A DNA stretch of 30,240 bases from the IMG/VR virus record IMGVR_UViG_3300005529_000599, positions 1 through 30,240 of that record; one strand, 5' to 3'. This document shows positions 7,364-15,557 of the stretch, piece by piece. This DNA comes from a virus. Made by a program: the position numbers and the translations under genes. Positions within the stretch are counted from its first letter, which is position 1. Every line of letters begins with the position of its first letter. The notes beneath the pieces are model-generated. The model searched no databases and had not been told where the DNA came from. It saw nothing but the letters and a program-made list of their open reading frames with translations.

Positions 7364-7969
7364 TCATGCAAACATCGCGCCCGTCACGCCTTGCGCCAGT
7401 CCGCTGCCGAGCCCCTGGCTGAAGCTCTGCCAGAATCCGCCGGTATTCTTCGGCTCACGCGCCTTTTCCTGAACCTGCAAATAATCCACCGGCAAGCCCA
7501 GCGATCTCGCCAATAGATTCGTATCGATTCCGTACAGATTCCCCATGCCGGAAAGCGCCGCGAGTTGGTTCTTGCGGATAATGTCCGATTGCGTTTGCGC
7601 TTTCTCCCGCGCCAGTAAATCCCGGCCTTCTACTTCCCCCGCGGTATTTCCCGTGCGAGCCGCGCGGCGCGCCAGCGCATCTCCCGCCGACCCGAACGAA
7701 GCGGCCGCCGCTTCCATTTCCGGTCCGCTGGCCGCGCTGTCGTACAAGTTCTGATATTTGGACATCAGCGCCTGCTGCTGCTGCTGCCGCTGCGCTTCCA
7801 TCTGCGCGTTCATCGCGTCCTGTTTGGCGCGCTCCTGCGCGGCTGCGTCTGCGGTCCTTTTATCTTCGCCGCGCAAGAGCATGGCCGGGCCTGTGTATTC
7901 GTATTGCCCATCGTGAGACACCCGCTGCAAGGTCTCCCAATCAAAGACCGGATTCACCGTGATTTTCAT
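7364..7969 (-). CDS. putative internal virion/ejection protein (201 aa)
   Basis: The ATG at 7969 follows AAGGCG and gives a sensible N-terminus (MKITVNPVFDWETLQRV); a longer in-frame reading is Arg-rich and overlaps the GNAT-like gene, so it was rejected. Residues 45-80 are a Gln-rich helix (ERAKQDAMNAQMEAQRQQQQ). The middle is Ala-rich and helical, and the C-terminus is Gly-rich and amphipathic (GFWQSFSQGLGSGLAQGV). Length and composition fit the smallest member of an ejection-protein trio (P22 gp7 or T7 gp14 size class). The assignment is by context only. Confidence 0.6.
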   Translation of the reverse strand: MKITVNPVFDWETLQRVSHDGQYEYTGPAMLLRGEDKRTADAAAQERAKQDAMNAQMEAQRQQQQQALMSKYQNLYDSAASGPEMEAAAASFGSAGDALARRAARTGNTAGEVEGRDLLAREKAQTQSDIIRKNQLAALSGMGNLYGIDTNLLARSLGLPVDYLQVQEKAREPKNTGGFWQSFSQGLGSGLAQGVTGAMFA

Positions 7970-7979
7970 GGTTCGCCTT

Positions 7980-8408
7980 CTATGGCGCGGTTTTTCGCGT
8001 GTAGCAACGCCAGCGGCAGCTTTGCCAGCCAAGCATCTCCAGCTTGCGCTCGAATCCCCTCGGCCGGCGCTTCTCCGGCAGAGGCCTCCGCGGCGGCACT
8101 TCAGGCGGGATCCAGCAGTACACGTCCTCCAGCCCGCTGGCCCTGGCCCGCCGCCGCATCTCTTCATGCAGCAGCAGGAAATTGCTCCACCGCTTCGCCG
8201 GTGTTCCCGCTTGCGGATCGTGCAAGAAGTAAGCTTCCGCGGTCAGCCGCAGCAGCGCCGCCATGCGCACACCATCATCCTCCAGCACCAGCTTGCCGAG
8301 GAACGTTTCGTCTTCCACGTCCGGAAAGCCGTAATCGAATCCCTGCCGCGCGTGCATGCTTCGCAGCGCATCGAGATCCTCCGGCTTGTAGGCGCGCACC
8401 AGGCTCAC
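7980..8408 (-). CDS. GNAT-like acetyltransferase domain protein (142 aa)
   Basis: The start (LVRAYKPEDLDALRSMHARQGFD) matches the N-terminal strand-helix of GNAT acetyltransferases, and the C-terminal FERKLEMLGW resembles the usual final helix/strand region. The middle (LLLHEEMRRRARASGLEDVY) sits where the acetyl-CoA-binding helix and following strand would be, but I cannot see a clean R/Q-x-x-G-x-G/A loop, so catalytic activity is uncertain. It is coupled by ATGA overlap to the upstream virion gene. GNAT-like proteins occur among phage structural genes, where their targets are generally unknown. It might acetylate a host or phage protein or be a non-enzymatic relative. Confidence 0.6.
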   Translation of the reverse strand: MSLVRAYKPEDLDALRSMHARQGFDYGFPDVEDETFLGKLVLEDDGVRMAALLRLTAEAYFLHDPQAGTPAKRWSNFLLLHEEMRRRARASGLEDVYCWIPPEVPPRRPLPEKRRPRGFERKLEMLGWQSCRWRCYTRKTAP

Positions 8409-8947
8409 AGCGTCGAAACCTTCAGCCTTCCTCCGCCTCCCGTAAAATTATTGCCGCCAAATCCGCCTCCGCCTCCGCCAGAGCCGCTCCCGCCTCCCGG
8501 CGGAGCTGGGCCGGCGCTTCCTCCGCCGTTTACGGCGATGGGATTCGCTCCGCCATAGACAATCTTCTTGCTCCTCGGCGAATTGCGAAACTGGCTGTAC
8601 GCGCGAAAATACAGCGTCTGATTGCCCAGCTGAATATACTCGCTGAGAGACGGTCCAATGTCCTCCACTGTCGGGTTCGGAAACGCCGGGTTTGTGTCCC
8701 ATTCGATGAAGCGATGCAAGCCCAGATTGTCCTGCGCCTGACCCGCTGGATCGCTCAGCTTGACGCTGAAAAACCCGTTCGAAGCCGTCACCGTGATGCT
8801 CGCGATGTCCGGCGGCGCCGGAATCGGCGTACCGCTCGTCCCTGTCAGCTTGGCCATGTTTTGCAGCTCCTGCACGATCAGGACAAGCGACTCGTACAGG
8901 TACGGATCGCGATCCTTAATCGGCGCGAGCTGCGCGATGGTCAGCAT
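8405..8947 (-). CDS. minor virion protein with FnIII-like domain and Gly-rich tail
   Basis: Residues 1-35 form a helical N-terminus. Residues about 45-135 read as a fibronectin-III/Ig-like beta domain (for example ITVTASNGFFSVKLSDP, YIQLGNQTLYFRAYSQF). The last 45 residues are a Gly/Ser/Pro tract (GGSGSGGGGGGFGGNNF), a flexible linker typical of surface appendages. It lies between the 123-residue protein and the GNAT-like gene in the tail/connector region. An accessory tail or capsid-surface role is likely; exact function unknown. Confidence 0.6.
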   Translation of the reverse strand: MLTIAQLAPIKDRDPYLYESLVLIVQELQNMAKLTGTSGTPIPAPPDIASITVTASNGFFSVKLSDPAGQAQDNLGLHRFIEWDTNPAFPNPTVEDIGPSLSEYIQLGNQTLYFRAYSQFRNSPRSKKIVYGGANPIAVNGGGSAGPAPPGGGSGSGGGGGGFGGNNFTGGGGRLKVSTL

Positions 8948-8952
8948 CGCGG

Positions 8953-9324
8953 CTACTGCAGCTTGCGGAATGCAGCCGACCAGGCGACCTTATCCGCAGT
9001 CACCGAACCCGGATACGCGCCCGCGGCCAGTTCCGTGTTGAACGCCGTGACCACCTTGATTTTGCTGTTGTTCAGCGCGCTGCCCTGCACCGGGAAGTAC
9101 TGGTTCGCAATGTTGCCGTTCACGCTGCCCACCGCCAGCCCGTCCGGCCCGTACGCCGTCATCAGCGCCGGAATCAAGCCTTCAAAATTGGCGTCCGCGG
9201 TCGCCTGCGTGAAATCCAGCGTGTCTCCGCCCGTCGGATAGTTTCCCGAAAACGTGATGTAGCCCTGCGCATAGACGTGCTGCCCGGACATTTCAATTTT
9301 CGTGATGGTTACCGCAAGAGGCAT
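8953..9324 (-). CDS. small virion protein of unknown role (123 aa)
   Basis: A beta-rich soluble protein beginning MPLAVTITKIEMSGQHVYAQ, without cysteines or TM segments. AAAGGA about 8 nt before the ATG at 9324 supports the start. Position next to the head-tail adaptor suggests a structural or decoration protein. I do not recognise a family. Confidence 0.6.
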   Translation of the reverse strand: MPLAVTITKIEMSGQHVYAQGYITFSGNYPTGGDTLDFTQATADANFEGLIPALMTAYGPDGLAVGSVNGNIANQYFPVQGSALNNSKIKVVTAFNTELAAGAYPGSVTADKVAWSAAFRKLQ

Positions 9325-9358
9325 GTGTTTTTTCCTTTCCCTGAATAAATTCTAAACT

Positions 9359-10333
9359 CTAGAACGGGCTCCAGCCCGACCGGCTCGAGAACGGCCGCCG
9401 CCGCGTTCCGCTGCGCTGATTCTGCCGCGCCGCCCGCGCGATCAAATCCTCCAGGGCGTCCATTCCCGCCTGGTCCCACTTTTCCGAGAGCGGAGATCCG
9501 CGCGTCAGTCCGGCAACGCCCGCGGCAAAAAACGCGATCGCGCTTTGGGCGTTCCGGATGAGAATCGCGGACGTTCCGTCCACCAGGTCTGCATAAAACG
9601 CCCGGTAACGCAGCCGGATCTGCGTGTCTTGCGTCGCTCCAATAAAGTACAGTCCGTCTCCCCGCCATTCCCACACGCTCAGGATCTGGTCCTGCATCCG
9701 CGACGGCAGACCGCCCTTGTTGGTCATGTCCGTCATTTCCATGAATTCCTGCGCGGTTCCATTCGGCCGTTCCCACAGCTTCAAGGGAACAACCAGGTCC
9801 GTCGGCAGTTGCGCCGCGGTCGAGTCCGTGATGCTCACCGTCACTGAAGGATCCGGCGCGGCCACCGCCGGCACCACCAGATAGACGTCGTCCCGCACCG
9901 GCCCGGGCTGGCCCACGTTCTCGAGCGCGCGCTGGACCTTGCGATAGCCTTCATTCACGTACGGCAGCAGCACCGGGTCCGTCCACACCGCGCCTTGCCC
10001 CACGTTGCTCACTGTCCCCGAACTGGCGCTTTCATTCGCGCCGTTTTGCGCGTACGTGAACTGCGTCGCGCTGATGACGCTCGCCACCCTGAACGTGCCA
10101 TTGAACGTGTTCACGCCCACCGGCACGCCGGAGATTGTCGCCTGGTCCGGCGCCGCTCCGGCAATCAATCCATGCGGACCGATCGTCGTCACTGTCACCA
10201 CGTTCGCATTGCGCACGATCGCCGCAATCTGAATCGGCGCGCTGGCCAGCACGTTCGCGTCGTTCAGCAGCGCCCGCACTAACTGCATCACCCCGCGCGC
10301 CTGCGGATACGCCGAGCTGCCTACAACCGGCAT
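9359..10333 (-). CDS. head-tail adaptor, P22 gp4-like tail accessory factor
   Basis: The 324-residue protein opens with a helix (ARGVMQLVRALLNDANVL), continues around residues 115-145 with WTDPVLLPYVNEGYRKVQRA, then a beta-rich part, and later FIGATQDTQIRLRYRAF and a helical region (IRNAQSAIAFFAAGVAG). This order is familiar from gp4-type adaptors, which form a ring under the portal. Between residues about 42 and 110 is an extra beta-rich module (VTTIGPHGL, FNGTFRVASV, TQFTYAQNG) that also occurs twice in the large tail protein at 12573-15557. The C-terminus is Arg/Ser-rich. It abuts the upstream holin candidate without a gap. Confidence is good for adaptor role and moderate for the P22-type name. 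Confidence 0.7.
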   Translation of the reverse strand: MPVVGSSAYPQARGVMQLVRALLNDANVLASAPIQIAAIVRNANVVTVTTIGPHGLIAGAAPDQATISGVPVGVNTFNGTFRVASVISATQFTYAQNGANESASSGTVSNVGQGAVWTDPVLLPYVNEGYRKVQRALENVGQPGPVRDDVYLVVPAVAAPDPSVTVSITDSTAAQLPTDLVVPLKLWERPNGTAQEFMEMTDMTNKGGLPSRMQDQILSVWEWRGDGLYFIGATQDTQIRLRYRAFYADLVDGTSAILIRNAQSAIAFFAAGVAGLTRGSPLSEKWDQAGMDALEDLIARAARQNQRSGTRRRPFSSRSGWSPF

Positions 10334-10564
10334 TCATCCCTCCGGATTCGGCAACGGCGACTTCTGCAAATAGGCTGCCACGCCGATCACGGCGTTAATC
10401 AGCGCGGCGGCCGCCCCGATCCGCCAAGTATGCCCGAAGCCCGCCGTCAGATTGAAATGCGCCGGTTCGATCCCGATGGCCGCGAGTCCCGTCAAGACTC
10501 CGCCCGCCGCTCCGCTAATGGACGCCGCCAGCATCCCTCGCAGCCAGATTTCCCAGGATTTCAT
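10334..10564 (-). CDS. holin-like two-TM protein (76 aa)
   Basis: The ATG at 10564 has AAGGAG 7 nt upstream, which selects this start over an upstream one. There are two hydrophobic segments (about residues 9-30 and 46-66) with a short polar turn between and a charged C-terminal tail, which is class II holin topology. It sits between the spike and adaptor genes, well away from the transglycosylase at 2086. A holin would permeabilise the inner membrane for the endolysin. This is one of several small TM proteins in the window that could do so. The 170 bases upstream (10565-10734) hold no gene, only the palindrome CTGCACTGTGCAG at 10588-10600. Confidence 0.6.
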   Translation of the reverse strand: MKSWEIWLRGMLAASISGAAGGVLTGLAAIGIEPAHFNLTAGFGHTWRIGAAAALINAVIGVAAYLQKSPLPNPEG

Positions 10565-10734
10565 CGCTTCGCTCCTTGCTTCGTTCACTGCACTGTGCAG
10601 AAACTTCCTGGTTGTACCGTTCACCGTGACCCGCGCCTGTTGCGGAGCCTTGCATCTGCACCGTTCCCGAAGCCTAGGGGTTTTGGAACTAGCGCCATGT
10701 CAGTTACCCACGCATACAAAGCTGAAGGAATCTG

Positions 10735-12573
10735 TCATCGCACCACCCGCCAATTGACCGTCGCCGCCGTCGGCGTGATGGAACCTGCGGTAGGGTTGCA
10801 ATAGGCAAAGTTGACGTTGTTCGCCGTAACCCACTTTTGCAGGGTCAGCGTTCCTGGGTTCGCGCCTACTGCCGCGTTGAATGCCGTTTCGATGGTGTCC
10901 GTGGTTTGAACGCCCGAAGCCGATACAGTCACCGTTGCGCCGCACGCGCCCGAGGCAATCGCAGCCGTGGTCATGGTCGCTGTGCCGGAAGCAACGACGC
11001 GAGGCAGCGTCAAGAAAGAATCATTGTTATAGCTGGCCTTGAGCGCATGAGCCGTGGAATCGGCATAGAGAATGGCGTTGCCCGCTGACCCTGATGGCGC
11101 AGCTACTTCAGGAAACTGTACTTGCGGCGTTGCGAGAATGGATTGCACGGCCCCAGAAGATGCAACGGAGCGGTACTGCGAGGTTGTTGCGACGGTGCCT
11201 AGTGTGCTCAGGCCAATTAGGTCAACATCAAAAATGTTGTGTCCGCCGATGTCATTAAGGGCTGTTCCAGCCGGAGAGGTGTCGCAAGTCAGCCGCACAA
11301 GATTGTTACTGCCCGCAGTTTGGTAGCACACATTTCCAGTCGAGCTGGCATTGGCCATGCGGGCAATGATGATGTCATCCGCCTGGGGAGCAGTTTCCTG
11401 GAACATGATGGAATTGTTTTGCGTGCCGATGCGCTGTGCCGTGATGTCCCAATAGTTGCCCTCACAGCCGTTACAAAGCACTGCTTGGTCGGTCTGCCAT
11501 ACCAATATATTGATGAAGTGATTGAGCACGATATCCGCTGAGCTTGGGCCTGTGCTTTGTCCCCAGATTGCAGCGGAGCCGTTTCCGCAAGCAGTCGGGC
11601 AGTTTATGAATATGTTCTGAATGGTGTTGTCGAAGAATTGCGACGCATCGCTGCCAATCGCCTTGATGCCGTTCATGACAGCGCCAGCCGGAAACTGCAT
11701 CTGTAGGTCGCTCAGCATCGCCTCGTGTGTGTTGCTAAAGACAAAGCCTGCCGCTGCTGGCGCTGAAGTCCATTGCAATATGGTGCTTCCCCAGCCCGCG
11801 CCTCGGACATGCACAAGAGAAAAGATACTGACACTCGTGTTACCCATCGGAACGGGTACGCCATTGGTGGAAGGAATAAATACTTCCCCGCCACCGTTGC
11901 TGTTTGCCTGGTTTATCGCTGCTTGAATGCCTGCCGCTGTGCAAGCGTACTTGGGAGACGTAGGGGCTGGCGAAGCGCAGCCGTCCACTACAATCGTTCC
12001 GTTTACTCCGTAGGCGTTGACCTGATTCTGCCCCGCCGTAGCCGTGAGGTTGCCGGATAAGGTTGTAGGGCCGGAGAAGTTGCCGTTCAGTGCTCCGCCG
12101 CCATTCAGGTTGGCTGCGCCAGAGAACGTCTCTGTTCCGCTGTGCGTGTTGTTGCCGGTGAAGGTGTTATTGGCGCTGGCGGCAACGCAGGTCGTGCCTG
12201 GAATGCAGGAGATGACGAACACATACGGCCCCTGCGGAGAGGAAATGCCTACCCCGCTGACCGTGTAGGTATAGCTTCCCGGCGCGGCAAAGAATGCAGG
12301 CACGTTCCCCAGCCCGTCCGTTTTTAGCGGATTCGTGGTCTGATTGATGGGCTGCGTCAGTTGAATGTCGCTGTAGATCGTGGCGAGATTAGTGCATGGC
12401 AGCCCCGTGGCCGGGTAGTTGCACACCGTAATCGTCGCTCCGCCCTTCGGAGCTCCACTCGGTCCCAGCACCGGAGGCAGATTCCCTGGGCCGCCCTGCG
12501 CCCGCGCTGCTGGCGCGCTCACTATCGCGCATAAAAGCGCAAAGCCCGCGCCGATTTTCCAGATTCGATTCAT
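10735..12573 (-). CDS. putative tail spike with signal peptide and beta-helix (612 aa)
   Basis: The ATG at 12573 overlaps the upstream stop (TGATG) and opens directly with a signal-peptide-like leader (MNRIWKIGAGFALLCAIV, then ARAQ). Residues about 30-135 form a beta-sandwich-like module with paired cysteines (ITVCNYPATGLPCTN, PLKTDGLGN, FFAAPGSYTYTVSG) seen in Acidobacteriota proteins as far as I recall. Residues about 210-480 look like a pectate-lyase-type right-handed beta-helix (AGIQAAINQANSNGGGEVFI, then repeated short strands). A C-terminal beta domain ends in TPTAATVNWRVVR. This plan fits a receptor-binding spike, perhaps polysaccharide-degrading. The leader is odd for a virion protein. 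The base composition looks more AT-rich than neighbouring genes, consistent with exchange of the receptor-binding gene. Confidence 0.7.
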   Translation of the reverse strand: MNRIWKIGAGFALLCAIVSAPAARAQGGPGNLPPVLGPSGAPKGGATITVCNYPATGLPCTNLATIYSDIQLTQPINQTTNPLKTDGLGNVPAFFAAPGSYTYTVSGVGISSPQGPYVFVISCIPGTTCVAASANNTFTGNNTHSGTETFSGAANLNGGGALNGNFSGPTTLSGNLTATAGQNQVNAYGVNGTIVVDGCASPAPTSPKYACTAAGIQAAINQANSNGGGEVFIPSTNGVPVPMGNTSVSIFSLVHVRGAGWGSTILQWTSAPAAAGFVFSNTHEAMLSDLQMQFPAGAVMNGIKAIGSDASQFFDNTIQNIFINCPTACGNGSAAIWGQSTGPSSADIVLNHFINILVWQTDQAVLCNGCEGNYWDITAQRIGTQNNSIMFQETAPQADDIIIARMANASSTGNVCYQTAGSNNLVRLTCDTSPAGTALNDIGGHNIFDVDLIGLSTLGTVATTSQYRSVASSGAVQSILATPQVQFPEVAAPSGSAGNAILYADSTAHALKASYNNDSFLTLPRVVASGTATMTTAAIASGACGATVTVSASGVQTTDTIETAFNAAVGANPGTLTLQKWVTANNVNFAYCNPTAGSITPTAATVNWRVVR

Positions 12574-15557
12574 CAGTTCTGCCCTCGCACCGGCGCCCAC
12601 GGATCCGGCGTCACGCTCGGCGTCAGCTTCTGCAGCCGAAACCAGTTTCCCGGCACGGTCGCGTCGCTCGCCACCTTAAACGCCACGCGCTCTCCCGCCA
12701 CATTCAATTGCGCCTCCAGATCCCGCGCCGCGGGACTCGAAAGCGTCAGCAGCGGCAACAGCTGCGGAAACGCCGCGTTCAGCGGATACGCCGTCACGTT
12801 CAGCAACCCCGCGCCCTCGCAATACATCGTCAAGTACCGGAACACCATGCGATGCGCGTTCAGCCCCAGCGATTCCCGCGTCTCCGGCTGCGGCACAAAC
12901 GCCGTCGTGTAATACGCCGGTATCGCCAAGCCGTCATCCTTCAAATTGCCCGCGTCCAGCTGGTAGATTTTCCCCGTCGGGTTTCCGCCCGGCGCTTGAT
13001 TGCCGTAGGCGCCCGCGCCGAAGAACACCTGCTGCGTCCCGTCAAACCGCTCCACGATCGCTGCGGCGTTCGCCGAAATGGTCCACGGACTCCACTTCCG
13101 GCTCTTGTCCCGCACAATCTTCCGCCCGCGGTAGCTGATGGTCACGGCCGGTGAATCCGCGATCGCCTCCGCGCTGTCCGGCGTAATGTCCCGGTAATCC
13201 AGCTGCAAAATCGCGTTCGGAGTTGTCGCGGCTCCGAACGGCGCTCCAATCAGGATCCGCCGCTCCTGCGTATCCACCACCACCCAAATCGTGTGTCCGT
13301 ATTGCCAGTTGATCTGGTCCCAGGCCTTCGTCAGCCCGCTTGCGCTGTGCCCCACTTCCTGCGAAATCTTCAGCGGCTCCCCGCCGTTGGTGATGAACAG
13401 TCCCGCCCGGTCCGCGATCACCGCCCAATCGTTTCCCGCGGCTACTCCGCGCGCGCTCAGCGTCCCCACGCGCTGGGAAACCTGGCTCACGGTCCAGCTG
13501 CTCGGCTCCGTCGCGCCGTCATCCTGCGTCACGTACAGCGAATGTTCTTTCACCAGATACAGCCGCTCGCGCAGTTTGAACGCCGCGCGCAGCGCCTGGC
13601 CGTTGTTTTCCGCCACGTTCAAGAAGCCCGTGACGCCATCGTAGCTTTCCTGATCTTCCGCGTTGCTGACCCGCAACAGTGAAGGATTCACCGGCGTCGC
13701 CGTCGGAAACACCTCGACGTCGTCGATAAAGAATTTTCCGTTGTTCGTCGGCGTCCCATCCGCGTAGATCCGCAGGACCAGGTCGCTCGGGATGCTCGCC
13801 AGCGCGTTTGTCAGCACCGCCGTGTATTCCACATAGCCCGTCGTGGCCTGCGCGGCCGTCACCTGAATCCCCGCGGTGTTGATTCCTCCGCTCTGGCTGA
13901 ACAGGTGGATGTGCAGCGTGCCTTGCGCCAGCGTGTTGTTGCGGGAAATGCGCGCGCGCACCGAATATTGCGCGCCCGTCTGCAGCCGCGGCACGCCAAA
14001 ACTGTCCTGCACCGCAGATTGCGTGATCATTCCCCGCGTCGGCGTCGCGCCGTTGCCCACGATCGCCAGCGCGCAACCCCACACCACTTGTGTCTCTTCG
14101 TCCGTCTTTCCCGGCCCGAACGTCGGATCGGCCGTCCAGCCCAGCGGCAGATTGTCCACTGCGCCGGCGGTATTGCCGCTCACAAATCCGCCGTCGAAAT
14201 CCAGATTGAGCCAGTTGTTCTGCTTGTTGCGCTCGCCCCACCAGAAGAGCCGCTGGCTGTAATCGATGACTCCCGCGCACTCCCCCAGCACGATGCGGTT
14301 AAAGAGCTGCTGTCCGCTCGTCGCTCCGAGCAGGATCGCGTCCGTGAAGTCCACGGTCACGGTCGTCGTCGTGTTGTCGCTAATGACCGTGGCTCCGCTG
14401 AATAGCGTCGAAGCGCCCTGCGGAATCCAGTAGTAGCTCTCTCCTCCCGCCGCCGTGAACAGCAGGATGCGCGCCGTCACGTTCGGCGGCCCGACCGGAA
14501 TGCCGCTGATCACCGCGCGCCTTCCGCCCGCCGCGGTCCACGTTACCGCCGGGCTTGGCGCCGTGATGTAGCCCTGGCGCGTCTCAAACGCCACCGCCAG
14601 GCCATGCACGCCGGCGGCAATGCTCCCCGCGCTCCCCGCCGTTCCCCCGCTCGAGCTCGTCAGGCCTCCCGTTCCAGCGCGATACGTGAAATGCGTCGCA
14701 TCCGCCACGGTCAGCACCGTGAACGTCCCGTTGTAGCCCCCAACCGTCACGTTCGCCAGGATCACCAGCTGCCCGGCGGTCAGCCCGTGGGCGCTGCCCG
14801 TCGTCACGCTAGCCGTCGCCGAAGCGCTCGTCCCGAAGGCCGTTCCCGGTCCCAGACCGGAAGTTCCCACAATGATCGTGAAGTGCGTCGCGTCTATCAC
14901 GCTCTGCACCGTGAAATTGCCGTTGTAGCCCGCCGGCGTCACCCCGGAGATCGTCACCGTATCCCCGGCGCCCAGCCCATGCGCCGCGGAAGTCGTAATC
15001 GTCCCCAGGAAGCCCACTGCGCTCGCCGCGGAGATAGCCACCGCCGCGGGCTGCGAAATGGCCGTAACGCTCGCGCTTGTGCTTTCGTCCGCGACCGTGG
15101 GCGCCGCCCCGGGGCCGCTTTGGCTCACTCGGTCCAGATTCGTATCGTCAAACTGCTTCGGAATGTCTTGGCCCGTCTTTCCGTCGCCAAAGGCCAGGAA
15201 CTCCCGTCCGAAAAGCGTCGCCGAATTCGGCCACGCGCTTTGCAGCGCCGCCGCCGTCTGCACCAGGCTCAGCACGCCCTGAGCGCTTTCCTTCCACAGA
15301 TCGCCCAGGCTGCTGTACGCCAGCAAGCGCAGCGTCCCGTCCAGCTTGATGTACGTCCTCAGATAGTTGACCGTCGGATTGCCGTTCAGCGCCGCAAATA
15401 CCGCGGTCAGCCCCGGCCGCGTCCTCACGCTCGATTCGCTGAAGATCACGTCCTGGCAATCCGGCGAAACGCCCGGCGGCAGTTCGTTCGGCGCGATGTC
15501 GCACACCAGGCCGCCGATGATCTCGATCGTGGCGTCCGCTGTGCCGGCTACGCTCAT
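12573..15557 (-). CDS. large tail/DNA-stabilisation protein, gp10-like (994 aa)
   Basis: The N-terminus (IGGLVCDIAPNELPPGVSPD followed by SSVRTRPGLT) has the layout of short-tailed-phage proteins that close the portal and build the tail tube, such as P22 gp10 with its early arginine-x-phe/pro-pro-gly motif. It then has beta-propeller-like strands. Two copies of a beta-rich module lie at about 185-235 and 248-300 (each with HGL, GYNGNFTV or GYNGTFTV, DATHFT). A jelly-roll-like segment around 500-600 (FFIDDVEVFP) resembles a carbohydrate-binding domain. It starts by ATGA overlap with the 227-residue gene and ends in a TGATG with the spike gene, so the two tail proteins are coupled. No enzymatic motif seen. 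Confidence 0.65.
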   Translation of the reverse strand: MSVAGTADATIEIIGGLVCDIAPNELPPGVSPDCQDVIFSESSVRTRPGLTAVFAALNGNPTVNYLRTYIKLDGTLRLLAYSSLGDLWKESAQGVLSLVQTAAALQSAWPNSATLFGREFLAFGDGKTGQDIPKQFDDTNLDRVSQSGPGAAPTVADESTSASVTAISQPAAVAISAASAVGFLGTITTSAAHGLGAGDTVTISGVTPAGYNGNFTVQSVIDATHFTIIVGTSGLGPGTAFGTSASATASVTTGSAHGLTAGQLVILANVTVGGYNGTFTVLTVADATHFTYRAGTGGLTSSSGGTAGSAGSIAAGVHGLAVAFETRQGYITAPSPAVTWTAAGGRRAVISGIPVGPPNVTARILLFTAAGGESYYWIPQGASTLFSGATVISDNTTTTVTVDFTDAILLGATSGQQLFNRIVLGECAGVIDYSQRLFWWGERNKQNNWLNLDFDGGFVSGNTAGAVDNLPLGWTADPTFGPGKTDEETQVVWGCALAIVGNGATPTRGMITQSAVQDSFGVPRLQTGAQYSVRARISRNNTLAQGTLHIHLFSQSGGINTAGIQVTAAQATTGYVEYTAVLTNALASIPSDLVLRIYADGTPTNNGKFFIDDVEVFPTATPVNPSLLRVSNAEDQESYDGVTGFLNVAENNGQALRAAFKLRERLYLVKEHSLYVTQDDGATEPSSWTVSQVSQRVGTLSARGVAAGNDWAVIADRAGLFITNGGEPLKISQEVGHSASGLTKAWDQINWQYGHTIWVVVDTQERRILIGAPFGAATTPNAILQLDYRDITPDSAEAIADSPAVTISYRGRKIVRDKSRKWSPWTISANAAAIVERFDGTQQVFFGAGAYGNQAPGGNPTGKIYQLDAGNLKDDGLAIPAYYTTAFVPQPETRESLGLNAHRMVFRYLTMYCEGAGLLNVTAYPLNAAFPQLLPLLTLSSPAARDLEAQLNVAGERVAFKVASDATVPGNWFRLQKLTPSVTPDPWAPVRGQN

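Noticed and set aside
7970-8167. N-terminal extension of the 201-residue virion protein
   Set aside because: Arg/Gly/Cys-rich reading antisense to nothing and out of frame with the GNAT-like gene; the ATG at 7969 has a ribosome site and a sensible N-terminus.
7904-9241. Long plus-strand open frame (445 codons) opposite the GNAT-like and minor virion genes
   Set aside because: It is an antisense shadow in GC-rich DNA: Pro/Arg/Ala-rich low-information protein with no domain, while the minus-strand genes have good starts and coupling.
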